64,000 nt of DNA, taken from the NCBI RefSeq assembly GCF_035987325.1, contig NZ_CP108488.1, positions 9,424,001-9,488,000 on the forward strand, read 5' to 3'. The translations under genes and the position numbers were made by a program. Below are positions 11,136-21,300 of this stretch, piece by piece. The notes beneath the pieces are model-generated. The model did not search any database and had not been told where the DNA came from. It saw only the letters and a program-made list of their open reading frames with translations. Position 1 is the stretch's first letter. The number at the start of each line of letters is the position of its first letter. This DNA is from Streptomyces sp. NBC_01244 (GTDB taxonomy: Bacteria; Actinomycetota; Actinomycetes; Streptomycetales; Streptomycetaceae).

Positions 11136-11537
11136 TATGGCCCTCTCGATAAAGCAGGGGGACGAGACATAAGGATCACGTCAGAATCCAGCAGATCTAA
11201 TCACACCGACGATCTTTCACTTCAAGCGGTGGATCGTGATCAACATCTCACTTGTTAATTTTCCATGACTCCGTGGATATCTGGATGAAACGTCGAATAT
11301 CGACCTTAAAGAGTGCCGCAAAAGGGTCCTATCGGTTGATTGGTGAAGCGCTAGCGTGCGTCAGTGAACGTTGGCAAGGTCCTGCTGAAGGGCTTCGGTT
11401 GAGTGGTTGTACGATCATGCGGTTCCGGGGTGATCACGTTCGGCCATCATCGGCAGTGGAGTAGCCGATCGGGCGTTCCTGGCTCCTGGCCGAATTCTTT
11501 CCCGGGGCTCAACTTTTTCTATTCTTGAGGGGTTGCC
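11136..11537. other. Divergent promoter region, comparatively AT-rich
   Basis: This 400-base gap lies between the minus-strand secreted protein and the plus-strand ALF toxin. Bases 11160-11350 are noticeably richer in A and T than the surroundings, as expected of promoters for both directions. I cannot assign -10/-35 boxes with confidence. GAGGGGTTGCC precedes the GTG of the toxin gene. Confidence 0.5.
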
Positions 11538-14500
11538 GTGAAACGGCACGTATCCTCCTGGCCATTCGGCTCGGGAGTACGCAGACGCACATTGCACGCA
11601 TTGCTGGCCACCGGTCTTCTGTCGGGGCTGTTGGGTGCGCCCACAGCGCTGGCGGCCGAGACCCAGCCGGATCCGGCGAACCTGCGCCGCCAGATCGTCG
11701 GCTACTGGGAGACCGGTGGGGCGGGTATCAGGGAGGCAGCGGAGCAGGCGCTGCTGGGTGGCGATGACGCGATCCGCAAGTTCTTGGACGAGGCACCGGG
11801 CATCGCGAACGACGACAACCGGGTCGATGCGGCCCGGCTGATGTCGACCAGCGGCCCCGGGGTTCGTGAGGCCATCAAGGCCGCTTGGGGATCCCCTGCC
11901 GAGCTGGAAGAGTTTCTCGACTACGGCCTCATCTACTCGCTTGATGAGGACCGCAAGGTCGACATCGCCCGGATGGTCGGCATGGGAGGGCCTGGGGTTC
12001 GTGATGAGGGCAAGGTCGCCCTGCTCGGCACCATTGCCGATCGCGAGAAGTTCCTCGCGGTGGGCCAGTACGTGGTTCGCAAGGATGACAACCGGGTCGA
12101 CGTCGCCCGGTTGACGAGTACGGGTGGCCCGAACGTGAAGGCGGCCGCGAAGGTCGCGCTCAGGGGAACCCCCGACGACATCGTCGAGTTTCTGGAGGTC
12201 GGGCAGTTCGTCGCCCGGAACCGGGATCAGGAGTACGCGACGATCTCGGAGCTGACGGAGCAGGCGCGGGAGGCTGGCAAGCAGGCCCAGGACGCCACCA
12301 AGCTTGCTGAGGAGTCTTCGAAGAAGGCTGTCGAGGCGTCGGAGAAGGCCAAGGAGCTCGCGAAGAAGGCGGCGGCGGAGACCCAGGCCGCGAAGAACGA
12401 TTCGCAGCTGGCGGCGGTGAAGGCGAAGCAGGCGGCGGATGCGGCGCGTGCAGCGGCTTCGGCGGCGCAGGAGGCGATCGGATCGGCGAACGCGGCAAAC
12501 CGGGCGGCGCGTCGTGCCGCGCTGGCGGCGACGCAGACGGCGTCGGCCGCTGCTGCCGCCGCGCGGGCGGCGAACAACGCCTATACCGCCGCGATCGCGG
12601 CCGCTGGCAATGCGGCTGACGCGGACAAGGCACGCCAGTCGGCCGCCGAAGCCCGCGCCGCAGCACAGGCGGCCACGGAGTCGGCGAAGGCCGCCAATGA
12701 GGCGGGCAAGGCCTCGGCCGCAGCCGGTCTGGCTTCGACCGCGGCGAAGGGCGCCGCGACCAACGCTCGGGCCGCCGCCGACGCGGCGGATGAGGCGAAC
12801 GGGTACTCGGACGCGGCCGGCGGCCACTCAGCCGAGGCACGCCAGGCCGCGGCTGAGGCGCGTCGCCACGCGAACGCCGCAGACGCGGCCGCTGATCGCT
12901 CCGCTGCGCTCGCGCAGCGCGCCGCGACCGCCGCTTACGGGGCCCGGGATGCCGCGAACAAGGCAGCGGAGCACGCCGTCAAGGCAGCCGGATATGCGGA
13001 GGAAGCCGCGACGCAGGCAGGCAACGCCGCTACCTACGCGGCGCAGGCGAAGAAGAACGCTGACGCCGCCAAGCTGGCCGCGGAGGCGGCGGCTGCAGCG
13101 GTGGCGAAGGCGAAGGAGACCTTCGCGATCGCCCGCGAAGGCGAAGCCGAGGACCTGAAGACCCGCACCGACGCCGCCATCGAACGCGCCCGCTCCATCA
13201 AGGACGCGGGCAACGGCCAGATCTCTGCATCGGCGTCCAGCCAGGTAGACGCTCTCGCTCTCAACACCACCGCCACCACGCTGGCGCAGGAGGCCGCACG
13301 GCCGGACGTGGACGTGAAGGCGACTGCCGTAAAGGGCCGCCAGCTCGCCATGCAGGCCATGAAACTCCTCGGCCCCTGGCACAAGGAAGCCGCCGCCCGC
13401 GCCTTGGCCGGCACCGACCAGGACGTCCTGGACTACCTGCGGACCCGCTGGAAGGAAGCTGTCCACTACGATATACGTGAGCGTGTCGTTCAGTTGAGAA
13501 CCCAGAGCCCCTACGCGGCGGTTCGTACCGCAGCGATCGCGGCGCTCAAGGGCACCCCCGCGCAGATCGAGACCTTCTACTTCACCGGCCAGTACACGGC
13601 CGGCCTGGATGACATGAAGGTGGATGTCGCCCGCTTCACCAGCACGGGCGGACCCGGGGTGAAGGAAGCCGCGAAGAAGGCCCTGGCCGACGGGACTCCC
13701 AAGGCCCTGGCCACCTTCCTGAACGTTACCCAGTACGGCGAGCGCGTCACCGATGAGAAGGTCTTCGCCGCCACCCTGACCAACACCGGCGGCCCCGAAG
13801 TCAACGCCGCCGCCAAGATCGCCCTGGCCGGATCCCCGGACCTGCTCCACGAGTTCGTCACCACAGGCCAGTACATGGCCCAGCGCAAGGACGACCTCGC
13901 CACAAACCACGTCAACCTCATCGAACGACTCCTCGCCGAGGGCCAGCAGATCGCCGCCAAGGCCATGGAGAACAGGTGGCGCGCGGCCGAGGCAGCCGCC
14001 AGGGCCCAGCAGGCCTCGGCCGATGCCGACAAGTACGCGCAGGACGCGAAGGACTCCGCCGCCGACGCCGACAAGTACGCGAAGGACGCGAAGACGGCCG
14101 CCGACGCCGCCGGCGTTTCCGCGGCGAACGCGGCGAAATCCGCCACTACCGCACGCAACGCAGCCAACCGCGCTGAACAGGACGCCGCAGCAGCCGAGGA
14201 CTCCGCCGCGGACGCAGCCTTCTCAGCTTCCTACGCCCGCCAGTCCGCACGCGATGCCACCACTTCCGCCAACGCCGCGCGAGACTCGGCTCTCGCAGCA
14301 GGCAAGAGTAAGGAAGCCGCCGAAGGCGAGGCCAGGACAGCCTGGAAGGCCGTCCTGGTTCTGCGGGAGAAGGAAGAAGCCGAAGCCCGCCGCCAGGCCG
14401 AAGAAGCGCGAAAGAAGCAACAGCAGGCCAAGCCCAAGAGGATCTGCACTCCCCACCCGACCCGTGAAACGATGGCGCCGATCATGGCGTGTGCCCAGGA

Positions 14501-15500
14501 CCCGGGCAACTCCATGATCCAAATGCCCCCCATTGACCCCACAATGCGCGCGATCGTGTGGGAGCTCGCCGGGGTAAACGATGTAAAGGAATGCATCGAG
14601 AACCCCACCGGCCTGAACTGCGTCATGGCAGCAGCCAGCTTCCTGCCGGTCGGCAGACTTAAACTCCTCACCAAGGTCGACGATGTTATCGAAGGCGTCC
14701 AGGGCGCGCGCCAGGGACGGCGTGCGGTTGACTGTCTGGCCTCTTCGGGTCCGCACAGTTTCCCAGGTGGTACCAGGGTTCTCATGGCGGGTGGGGCCAG
14801 TAAGCCTATTGAGCAGATCAAGGCCAGCGATCTCGTGATGGCTGCCGATCCTGTCACCGGTGACGCCGGACCGCGTGCCGTCAGCCGCACCATCCGAACC
14901 CCCGATGATCGGAACTTCACCGACGTCACTCTCGCCAACGGATCGGCCATCACCTCCACTGACGGGCACCCGTACTGGGAGGAGGGTAGTCATCGGTGGA
15001 TTGAGGCGAGAGATCTTCGAGCCGGTGACTTCCTGCAGACACGCAGCGACGGTCCCGTCGAGGTCGAGAGAACCAGCTACTGGACCGGTCTGCAAACTGC
15101 TTACGACCTGACTGTCGACGACTTCCACACGTACTATGTGTTCGCTGGCAAGACGCCGGTTCTCGTTCACAACTCGACGCCGTGCGAAATCATCGTGGAC
15201 GACCACGTCACCTATGAACCGGCTCGCAACAAGGCTCTGGAGCTGCTCGGTGAGATCGATCAGTCGACCAGAATGCCGTACGTCAGCCGCATGGAAGCTG
15301 CGACGAGCACCTATGGCAAAGTTGTAGGGTTCACGACTCGTGTAAACGGAGAGTTCAAGAGATTCCGGATGGATTGGGATCCGGAGAAGGGGCCCCATAT
15401 TAACGTGGAAGTCGGCAAGGGAGAAACTCGGCGAAAGTGGGCCGTTACATGGAATGGATCTGAGGCGGATTTCATGAAGCTTCTGGATAGTATCCAATGA
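11538..15500 (+). CDS. Secreted ALF-repeat polymorphic toxin with Hint domain and variable tip
   Basis: 1320 residues. A signal peptide with an RRR basic region ends near residue 38 (TALAAETQ). ALF-type repeats (pattern DDNRVDVARL, TGGPNVKAAAK, then EFLEVGQ) occupy about residues 45-225 and again 635-805. Each block is followed by long Ala/Lys/Glu coiled coil (about 228-557 and 808-967). A Hint autoprocessing-type domain spans about 1070-1211: it begins after VDCLASSG with SFPGGTRVLMAGG, has TSTDGHPYWEE, and ends FAGKTPVLVHNS. The 109-residue tip after VHN is the presumed toxin; it holds FRMDWDPEKGPHINVEVGKG and I cannot place its fold. The tip has lower GC than the repeats. The immunity gene overlaps the stop (ATGA). 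GTG 11538 has GAGGGG upstream. Confidence 0.88.
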   Translation: MKRHVSSWPFGSGVRRRTLHALLATGLLSGLLGAPTALAAETQPDPANLRRQIVGYWETGGAGIREAAEQALLGGDDAIRKFLDEAPGIANDDNRVDAARLMSTSGPGVREAIKAAWGSPAELEEFLDYGLIYSLDEDRKVDIARMVGMGGPGVRDEGKVALLGTIADREKFLAVGQYVVRKDDNRVDVARLTSTGGPNVKAAAKVALRGTPDDIVEFLEVGQFVARNRDQEYATISELTEQAREAGKQAQDATKLAEESSKKAVEASEKAKELAKKAAAETQAAKNDSQLAAVKAKQAADAARAAASAAQEAIGSANAANRAARRAALAATQTASAAAAAARAANNAYTAAIAAAGNAADADKARQSAAEARAAAQAATESAKAANEAGKASAAAGLASTAAKGAATNARAAADAADEANGYSDAAGGHSAEARQAAAEARRHANAADAAADRSAALAQRAATAAYGARDAANKAAEHAVKAAGYAEEAATQAGNAATYAAQAKKNADAAKLAAEAAAAAVAKAKETFAIAREGEAEDLKTRTDAAIERARSIKDAGNGQISASASSQVDALALNTTATTLAQEAARPDVDVKATAVKGRQLAMQAMKLLGPWHKEAAARALAGTDQDVLDYLRTRWKEAVHYDIRERVVQLRTQSPYAAVRTAAIAALKGTPAQIETFYFTGQYTAGLDDMKVDVARFTSTGGPGVKEAAKKALADGTPKALATFLNVTQYGERVTDEKVFAATLTNTGGPEVNAAAKIALAGSPDLLHEFVTTGQYMAQRKDDLATNHVNLIERLLAEGQQIAAKAMENRWRAAEAAARAQQASADADKYAQDAKDSAADADKYAKDAKTAADAAGVSAANAAKSATTARNAANRAEQDAAAAEDSAADAAFSASYARQSARDATTSANAARDSALAAGKSKEAAEGEARTAWKAVLVLREKEEAEARRQAEEARKKQQQAKPKRICTPHPTRETMAPIMACAQDPGNSMIQMPPIDPTMRAIVWELAGVNDVKECIENPTGLNCVMAAASFLPVGRLKLLTKVDDVIEGVQGARQGRRAVDCLASSGPHSFPGGTRVLMAGGASKPIEQIKASDLVMAADPVTGDAGPRAVSRTIRTPDDRNFTDVTLANGSAITSTDGHPYWEEGSHRWIEARDLRAGDFLQTRSDGPVEVERTSYWTGLQTAYDLTVDDFHTYYVFAGKTPVLVHNSTPCEIIVDDHVTYEPARNKALELLGEIDQSTRMPYVSRMEAATSTYGKVVGFTTRVNGEFKRFRMDWDPEKGPHINVEVGKGETRRKWAVTWNGSEADFMKLLDSIQ

Positions 15501-15985
15501 GCCTTCAAGGGTTTTATGGCACGCGTCCCGATCTTCTTCCGAGGTCAATGGTAAAGATTGCCAAGGTTGATAACGGTGATGGCCCGCGCCTGGCATGGGT
15601 GGGCCGGACCGGGGTCGAGTTGCTAGATTTCCACTCCCATCAGAAATGCGAGCAGGAATCCCTAGGACGCTTCCCTCGTGAATCTGATGGGTCCGTCCAC
15701 TGGGCCGGCATGGAGGGTGATATTCTTGCTCGCTCCGCCGAGGCGAACGTCTCTGCAGTGGATGAGGCCATTCGCCTCTTCATGTCAAGTCAAGAGGATC
15801 TCATCTTTATGTGGGGTAACCTTGTCATGCCGAGCCTGAGGATTGGTGCAGAGCTTTCCCTCGCGTGCACTTCCGAAATTATGGAGGTTAGCCCCGAGTT
15901 CTGGGTCTACTCCGTGAAGGGGAAGATCTTGCTTGAGGTCTCGTTCTCTGGTGCACTTACCGTCGCGAAGGTACCGTCAAGGTAG
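15497..15985 (+). CDS. Presumed immunity protein for the ALF/Hint toxin
   Basis: 162 residues with no signal peptide or membrane helix, as expected of a cytoplasmic antidote. Its ATG overlaps the toxin TGA by the ATGA arrangement, so the two are translated together. It is clearly less GC-rich than most genes here, like the toxin tip beside it, which fits exchange of toxin/immunity cassettes. No family is recognised; the middle (DEAIRLFMSSQEDLIFMWG) and beta-rich end (EFWVYSVKGKILLEVSFSG) are the only notable segments. The assignment rests on position and coupling. Confidence 0.72.
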   Translation: MSLQGFYGTRPDLLPRSMVKIAKVDNGDGPRLAWVGRTGVELLDFHSHQKCEQESLGRFPRESDGSVHWAGMEGDILARSAEANVSAVDEAIRLFMSSQEDLIFMWGNLVMPSLRIGAELSLACTSEIMEVSPEFWVYSVKGKILLEVSFSGALTVAKVPSR

Positions 15986-16026
15986 TTGGAAGGACTGCTG
16001 CAGGCTTCGATACGCAGCAGCACCGC

Positions 16027-16080
16027 CACTCCGTTTGGAGTGATGAGACGGGGTGGGTCTTCCTTAAGTCCCACCCCGTC
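16027..16080 (+). terminator. Tandem hairpins downstream of the toxin-immunity pair
   Basis: CACTCC-GTTT-GGAGTG at 16027-16042 is followed at once by a larger stem: GACGGGGTGGG at 16047-16057 pairs with CCCACCCCGTC at 16070-16080. Both stems are perfect. They lie 42-95 bases past the immunity stop and just before the left end of the IS30-type element, and probably end the toxin operon transcript. Confidence 0.75.
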
Positions 16081-16094
16081 ACCTGCTTGGGTTG

Positions 16095-16112
16095 TAGTGG
16101 TCGTCGCAACAC
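16095..16112 (+). repeat. IS30-type element left inverted repeat
   Basis: Its reverse complement differs from the right-end repeat at 17375-17392 by one base. Its outer boundary marks the left end of the element, 15 bases after the toxin operon terminator stem. Confidence 0.8.
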
Positions 16113-16130
16113 CCCAGCTCAGGGGATGCG

Positions 16131-17361
16131 ATGGACTTCCAGATCCGGAAGGTGCGGAGCCCTCAGGGGCCGAAGAAGCTTGCTGCGGAGCGGGCCGCAT
16201 ACTTCCTGCTCATGCAGCAGGGCTTGGGCAACGAGGATGCGTGCCGGCTCGTCGGGATCAACCCGAAGACCGGCAGGCGCTGGCGCAACGGGCGCAAGCC
16301 GTCCGGCGGGAACAAGGCGGCACCACCGGTTCGCCCGGCGGTGCCGCCTTCCGTCTCTTCGCGTTCGCGGTACCTGCGCGAGGCGGACCGGATCTACATA
16401 GCCGACCGGCTGCGGGAGAGGGCCACGGTCCGGGCGATCGCCGCCGAGCTGGGCCGCAGCCCGTCCACGGTCAGCCGGGAGATACGCCGCAACCGCACGG
16501 ACGGGACCCGCGGACAGTGGCACTACCGGCCCTACGCCGCCCAGGCCCGCGCGGACAGCCGCCGTCCACGCCCCAAGCCGGGGAGGATCAGCCAGAACCC
16601 CCGTCTGCGGGATTCCATCCAGGCTGGCCTGGACCAGCGATGGAGCCCGGAACAGATCTGTCAGGCTCTGCGGATGACCTTCCCCGGCCAGGCGGAGATG
16701 CATGTGGTCCACGAGACCGTCTACCAGGCTCTTTACATCCAGGGCCGTGGTGAACTGCGCCGCGAGGTGGCCCTCGCCCTGCGCTCGGGACGCGCCCGCC
16801 GCAAGGCCCAGCCGACAGGCCAACTGCCGTCAGCCGCGCTTCAAGGACCCCATGGTCATGATCAGCGATCGGCCCGCCGAGGCGGCGGACCGGGCGGTGC
16901 CCGGTCACTGGGAGGGCGACCTGATCATCGGCAAGGACGGTGCCTCGGCGATCGGCACTCTCGTCGAACGAGCCACCCGCTACGTGATGCTCCTGCACCT
17001 GCCCGACGGCCGTAGCGCCGAGGATGTCCGCGACGCACTGGTCACCACGGTCAAGACCCTGCCCGGCCACCTGGTCCGCTCGCTGACCTGGGACCAGGGC
17101 AGCGAGATGGCAGAGCGCGCCTCCTTCACCGTCGCGACCGACGTCCCGGTCTACTTCTGCGCCCCGGCCAGTCCCTGGCGGCGCGGCTCGAACGAAAACA
17201 CCAACGGCCTGCTGCGGCAGTACTTCCCCAAGGGCACCGACCTCTCGGTCCACAGCCGTGAACACCGCGACGCCGTCGCCGCCCAGCTCAACGGGCGCCC
17301 ACGCAAAACGCTCGGCTGGGAAACCCCAGCCGAGCGCCTGCATAAACCCATCGCGGCCTGA
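16131..17361 (+). pseudogene. IS30-family transposase, frameshifted
   Basis: The N-terminal part (frame starting at 16131) carries the helix-turn-helix DACRLVGINPKTGRRWRNGR and the IS30-type second HTH RAIAAELGRSPSTVSREIRR, then WSPEQICQAL. The frame shifts at about 16810-16845, after [11 protein letters not shown]. The catalytic part continues in another frame from [13 protein letters not shown] with the DDE motifs [18 protein letters not shown] and [15 protein letters not shown], and stops at 17361. Restoring one reading frame would give about 410 residues. I call it a pseudogene, but programmed frameshifting is known in some IS families and cannot be ruled out by eye. Confidence 0.8.
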
Positions 17362-17374
17362 TCAACACGACCAC

Positions 17375-17392
17375 GTGTTGCGACGACCCCTA
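17375..17392 (+). repeat. IS30-type element right inverted repeat
   Basis: It begins 13 bases past the transposase stop and mirrors the left end at 16095-16112 with one mismatch (A versus C near the outer end). Confidence 0.8.
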
Positions 17393-17440
17393 GAAACCGC
17401 CTTGCCTCCGGGCGGGTCCTGCCTGCTGTAGGGGCGGTCA

Positions 17441-17625
17441 GGACGGCAGGAAGTTCTCAAGGGCTTCACCGTCCTGCCCCGCAGGTGGGTGGTCGAGCGC
17501 ACCCTGGGCTGGCTCATGCACCACCGCCGACTGGCCCGTGACTACGAAGCCCTCCCCCACCCGCTCTACCGCCATGATCTACATCGCGATGATCGCCCTC
17601 ATGGCTCGCCGCATCACCCATGAAT
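17441..17625 (+). pseudogene. IS5-family transposase C-terminal remnant
   Basis: One frame reads [21 protein letters not shown], then [11 protein letters not shown], the conserved C-terminal region of IS5-type transposases with the catalytic Glu in VVERTLGW. Near 17560 the frame shifts, and the expected ending [15 protein letters not shown] continues in a second frame. The N-terminal two thirds are missing. It directly abuts the IS30-type element. Confidence 0.7.
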
Positions 17626-17731
17626 CGACGCAAACATGGCGAGGGGCGTGACCCACATCAAGTACGCAGAAGGGGGCGAAACGACGAGATGAAGCGCCCT
17701 CTCATGCGCACCTCCCCGCGTTCTTCGATTC

Positions 17732-17763
17732 GGGGTCATCCCCGCGCACGCGGGGATGACCCC
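17732..17763. repeat. Solitary 32-bp palindrome resembling a type I-E CRISPR repeat
   Basis: GGGGTCATCCCCGCG at 17732-17746 and CGCGGGGATGACCCC at 17749-17763 are perfect reverse complements around a 2-base centre (CA). The core, CCCCGCGCACGCGGGG followed by ATGACCC, is very close to repeats of actinobacterial type I-E arrays. There is only one copy and no spacer array or cas gene nearby. It may be an array relic or simply a strong terminator-like stem. Confidence 0.5.
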
Positions 17764-17873
17764 ACACGGCCGCCGTCACCGCGCGGTACCCAATGACGCT
17801 GCCCCCGGCCGAGTTCTCTCGACCGGGGGCAGCGGGTCGTGCGTGAGCATCCGCGGAAGGTGAGGCCGCGGGT

Positions 17874-18353
17874 CTACGGTTCCTCTGGGTCGTCGGCCAG
17901 AGCGCCGACGCTGTAGGTGTCGTAGACGTCGAGGAGGTCCTCTTCGGCGTCCAGCAGGATCTCCGGCGGCATCCGGCACACCAGAGCCGTGAGCCGCACC
18001 AGGGCGGTCAGCCCCGGCCCGGCCTCGTGCCCGGCCAACGGCCGGGCATGGGGCCACTCGTCCGCCAGCTGCCGCAGGCCTGCGCGCCGCGCCCGGTCCT
18101 CCGTCGTGCCGGGACGATCGTCCGACACGTGCCACAGGCCTTCGGTGGGAATGGGCCGGCAGGCCCGCACCACGCGTCTGCGCAGTCCGGGATCCGCCCC
18201 TTCCCACGATGCCGGTTGGACGAGACCGCCCAGAGCGGCGGATGCCAGGGCCTCCGCCTCCGCGAGTTGGTCCGGCGCGAACCCGACCGCGGTGAGACCG
18301 TAGGGCGGCTCACCGTGCCAGTCGAGCACGCACACGACCTGGGGGCGGGTCAT
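17874..18353 (-). CDS. Presumed immunity or partner protein of the RHS protein
   Basis: 159 residues, acidic, with no signal peptide. It begins MTRPQVVCVLDWHGEPPYGL; the C-terminus ends in a Glu/Asp-rich helix (PPEILLDAEEDLLDVYDTY). Its ATG at 18353 overlaps the TGA of the RHS gene (ATGA), the same layout as the ALF toxin/immunity pair. I do not recognise the family. An in-frame start nine bases upstream (18362) exists, but the overlap start is favoured. The immunity role is inferred from position. Confidence 0.65.
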   Translation of the reverse strand: MTRPQVVCVLDWHGEPPYGLTAVGFAPDQLAEAEALASAALGGLVQPASWEGADPGLRRRVVRACRPIPTEGLWHVSDDRPGTTEDRARRAGLRQLADEWPHARPLAGHEAGPGLTALVRLTALVCRMPPEILLDAEEDLLDVYDTYSVGALADDPEEP

Positions 18354-21300
18354 CCGACGCACATCTCCGTGCGGCCCTCGAGGTAGCGGGTGTCGTAGTT
18401 GCGCACGGTCGAGCGGATCTTGGTGCCCGAACCGTGGGGACCACTGGCGATCATGAATTCACCCACGCCCACGTAGTAGTGGCAGGCGCCCTTCGGACCC
18501 CAGTTGGCCACGGCACGCGCCTTGTACTTGTTGTTGCCGGACTCGTAACCGGTGGTTCCGATCTTCTCCCATCCGTACCAGCGGGACCGGTAGAGCGTCG
18601 CCCGGATCGAGAAGCTGGGAACCTTCTTCTTGCACTTCAGGTCCGCGTGCACGTTGACCCGGTTGTTGTTCGTGTGCGACTTGTGCGGACGGTCCACGAA
18701 GGCGCCGCAGCCCCATCGGTTGGCACCGTACTCACCGCTCAGGTCGGTGCAGTTGACGCTGTCGGCCGTGCAGTACTCGTACGCGTTGGCGTTGCCGCCG
18801 TACACGGGGTCGACGGACAGGAACCGCCCGGTCGAGGGGTCGTACTGGCGTACGCCCATCAGGATGACACCGGCCGGCGTGTCGGAGCCGCGCTGATAGG
18901 CGGCCAGCCAGTTGTAGCGCGCGGTCGCGGTACCGGCGCGGACGTTGCCGAACTCGTCGGTGTCCGCCACCGAGAGGGGCTTCTGCGGATCCAGCGGCAT
19001 GGCGACACCGGCGTCGCCGTGCAGGTCGGTGAACTGCAGCACTGTGTCCCCGGCGGATCCGGCGGATCCGGCGGATCCGGCGGTTCCGGTGACGGCGGCC
19101 AGCTCGCCCGACAGCGAGGAGACATTTCGGGTCCGCAGGTTCGCGGCGGTGTCCTCCACCGTCCACGACGGGCTGTCCGACGCGTCCCGGTAGTGGTTCA
19201 CCGAGCGCACCGAGGTCAGCACCGCGCCCTGCGCGTCGAGCGTGTCGGCCGTCCACGACGCGAGCCGGCCCTGGGCGTCCAGCTCCCAGGTCTGGCGGTG
19301 GTCACCGGCCGTCTGCGAGCGGACCAGGTCGTTCGCGTAGTAGCCGAACGTGCTGCCGGGCTTGGTGAGCGTGCGGCCGAACGCGTCGTACGTGATGCCC
19401 GCACCGGTCATCCGGTCCGCCGCGTCGTACGTGTAGTCCGTCGTGCTCTGGACCGGGCCGGCGCCCTCGTCCCGCGTGGAGACGAGCTTGGTGCGGTTGG
19501 CGTTGGCGTCGAAGGTGTACGTGCGGTGCTGCTGCCCGTACGCCCCGGACTCCTCGACGTCGGTGAGGCGGCCCGTACGGTCGTAGCCGAACCGCTGGCC
19601 GTTGCCCGCGCCGGCGACGCGGGCGGCGGAGCTCGCCTGACCGTGCACCGTGGGGACGGCGACATCGGTGAGGACGGCGGCGCCGTCCACGTCACGGGTG
19701 TAGACGCGGGAGGTGGTGAAGCCCGTCTCGTCCTTGACGGTGGCCAGCGTGTATCCGCCCGGAAGCGTCTCCCCGGACACCTCGCCCGAGGCGTCGTACG
19801 AGGCCCCGAAGGTACCGGCGGCCGAGTCCGTCATCGATGTGGGCAGCCCGCGCGGCTCCTTGTCCGTGTCGTACGCGTAGGTCACGGTCGAGGGCGCGGA
19901 GTCGGACACCTTGACCGCCCGGCCGAGCGTGTCGAACTCGGTCGTGGTGACGTTGCCCGCACCGTCGTCGTAGCTCACGAGCCGGCCGAGATCGTCGTAG
20001 GAGTAGACGGCCGTCTTGCCGCCCGCGGCGACGGTGGCCGGCTTGCCGCTGACCGGGTCGAACGTGCGGACCGTCTCGGGAACCGCGGTGCCGAGGCCGC
20101 CGGTGACGGCCGTGCGCGTGACGCGGCCGACGTTGTCACGGGTGACCGCGGTGGTGCGGGTCGTGGAGCCCGCCTTCTCCGTGGTCCTGGACACCTGGCC
20201 GAACGCGTCGTACTCGTACACCGACGTGATGCCCGAGGACGCGTCGGCCGGGCCCACCGAGCAGACCAGGTCGGCCCACTCGGGACGGCCCGCGCACGAG
20301 CCCGTGCCACCCGCGGTGTAGTACGTGGTGACCCGGGTGCCGGCGGCCCCGCCCTTGGGCAGGACGGTCGAGGTGACCCGGCCCTGCGCGTCGTAGGCGG
20401 TGCTGGTGACGAGGTTCAGGCCGGCGGGGTCCTCGGCCGTGGTCAGGGTCAGCCCCTTGGCCCAGTCGTACGTGTACTTCGTGACGCGCGTGTCGAGGTC
20501 ACCGGAGCGTCCCGGCACCGTGGCGCCGACCGTGACCGTGGTGGCCCGGCCGCTGACCGCGGCATCGGACGGCCGGCCCTCGTCGTACAGGCTCGCGGAG
20601 TGCAGCCGCGCCGGAACCTCGGTGCCTGCGGGGAGGTCGGCCGCGCCCTGCTGGAGTTCCACGACGTGCAGCGGCCCGTAGGAGTGCAGCTCGCGCAGAC
20701 CGTCCGCGCTGTACTCGGCCGTCTCCGCCAGGAGCGCGGCACGCTCCGCCGCGCTCGCGCCTTCGATGCCCAGGGGGGCCAGCTGCTCCAGGCCCGCACC
20801 GCCGGTGGCCAGAGCCAGATCGCGGTTGGCGGAGGAGAGGGCGTACACGATGGCGCCGTCGGCGTTGTAGCCGGTGGTGGAGATGCGGCCGCCGGGGGCC
20901 GCGGTGTTGACCTCGCGGCCGGATGCATTGACGTAGCTGACCGTCGCGCGCTTGTAGTCGGCCGCGGTCAGCGCCTCGCCGTCGTGTCCGGCGGGAACGG
21001 CGTCCGGCGGGAAGACGGCGGTCGCGTCGGTCGGGGCGTCGCTCTGGCCCCACACCGCCACGTCCGCCGGGCCCAGCTTGTAAGGCGCCTTGGTGCCGGT
21101 CAGCGGGACGTCGTACACCATCGAGGTGGCGATCGAACCGCCGCTGGTCTCCGACTTCGACCCTTGCTTGAGGGAGGGGCGCGAGGCCTTCAGCAGCATG
21201 CCCTCGCCCGCGGTGGCGGCGTCACCGGCCTTGCCGTAGGTGAAGGTCCACGGCAGCTCGGTGCCCGGCATCATCCAGTACACCCGGTTGGCCGAGTCGT

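Larger units (their letters stand above)
16095..17392 (+). mobile_element. IS30-family insertion sequence, about 1.3 kb
   Basis: The terminal inverted repeats are visible. The left end reads TAGTGGTCGTCGCAACAC (16095-16112) and the right end reads GTGTTGCGACGACCCCTA (17375-17392), matching at 17 of 18 positions as inverted copies. The transposase frame between them is broken once. No convincing target duplication is seen at the flanks. The element landed just after the terminator of the ALF toxin operon, between the two large toxin loci. Confidence 0.85.

Noticed and set aside
17700..17870. CRISPR array
   Set aside because: Only one repeat-like palindrome is present; there is no second repeat, spacer or cas gene.
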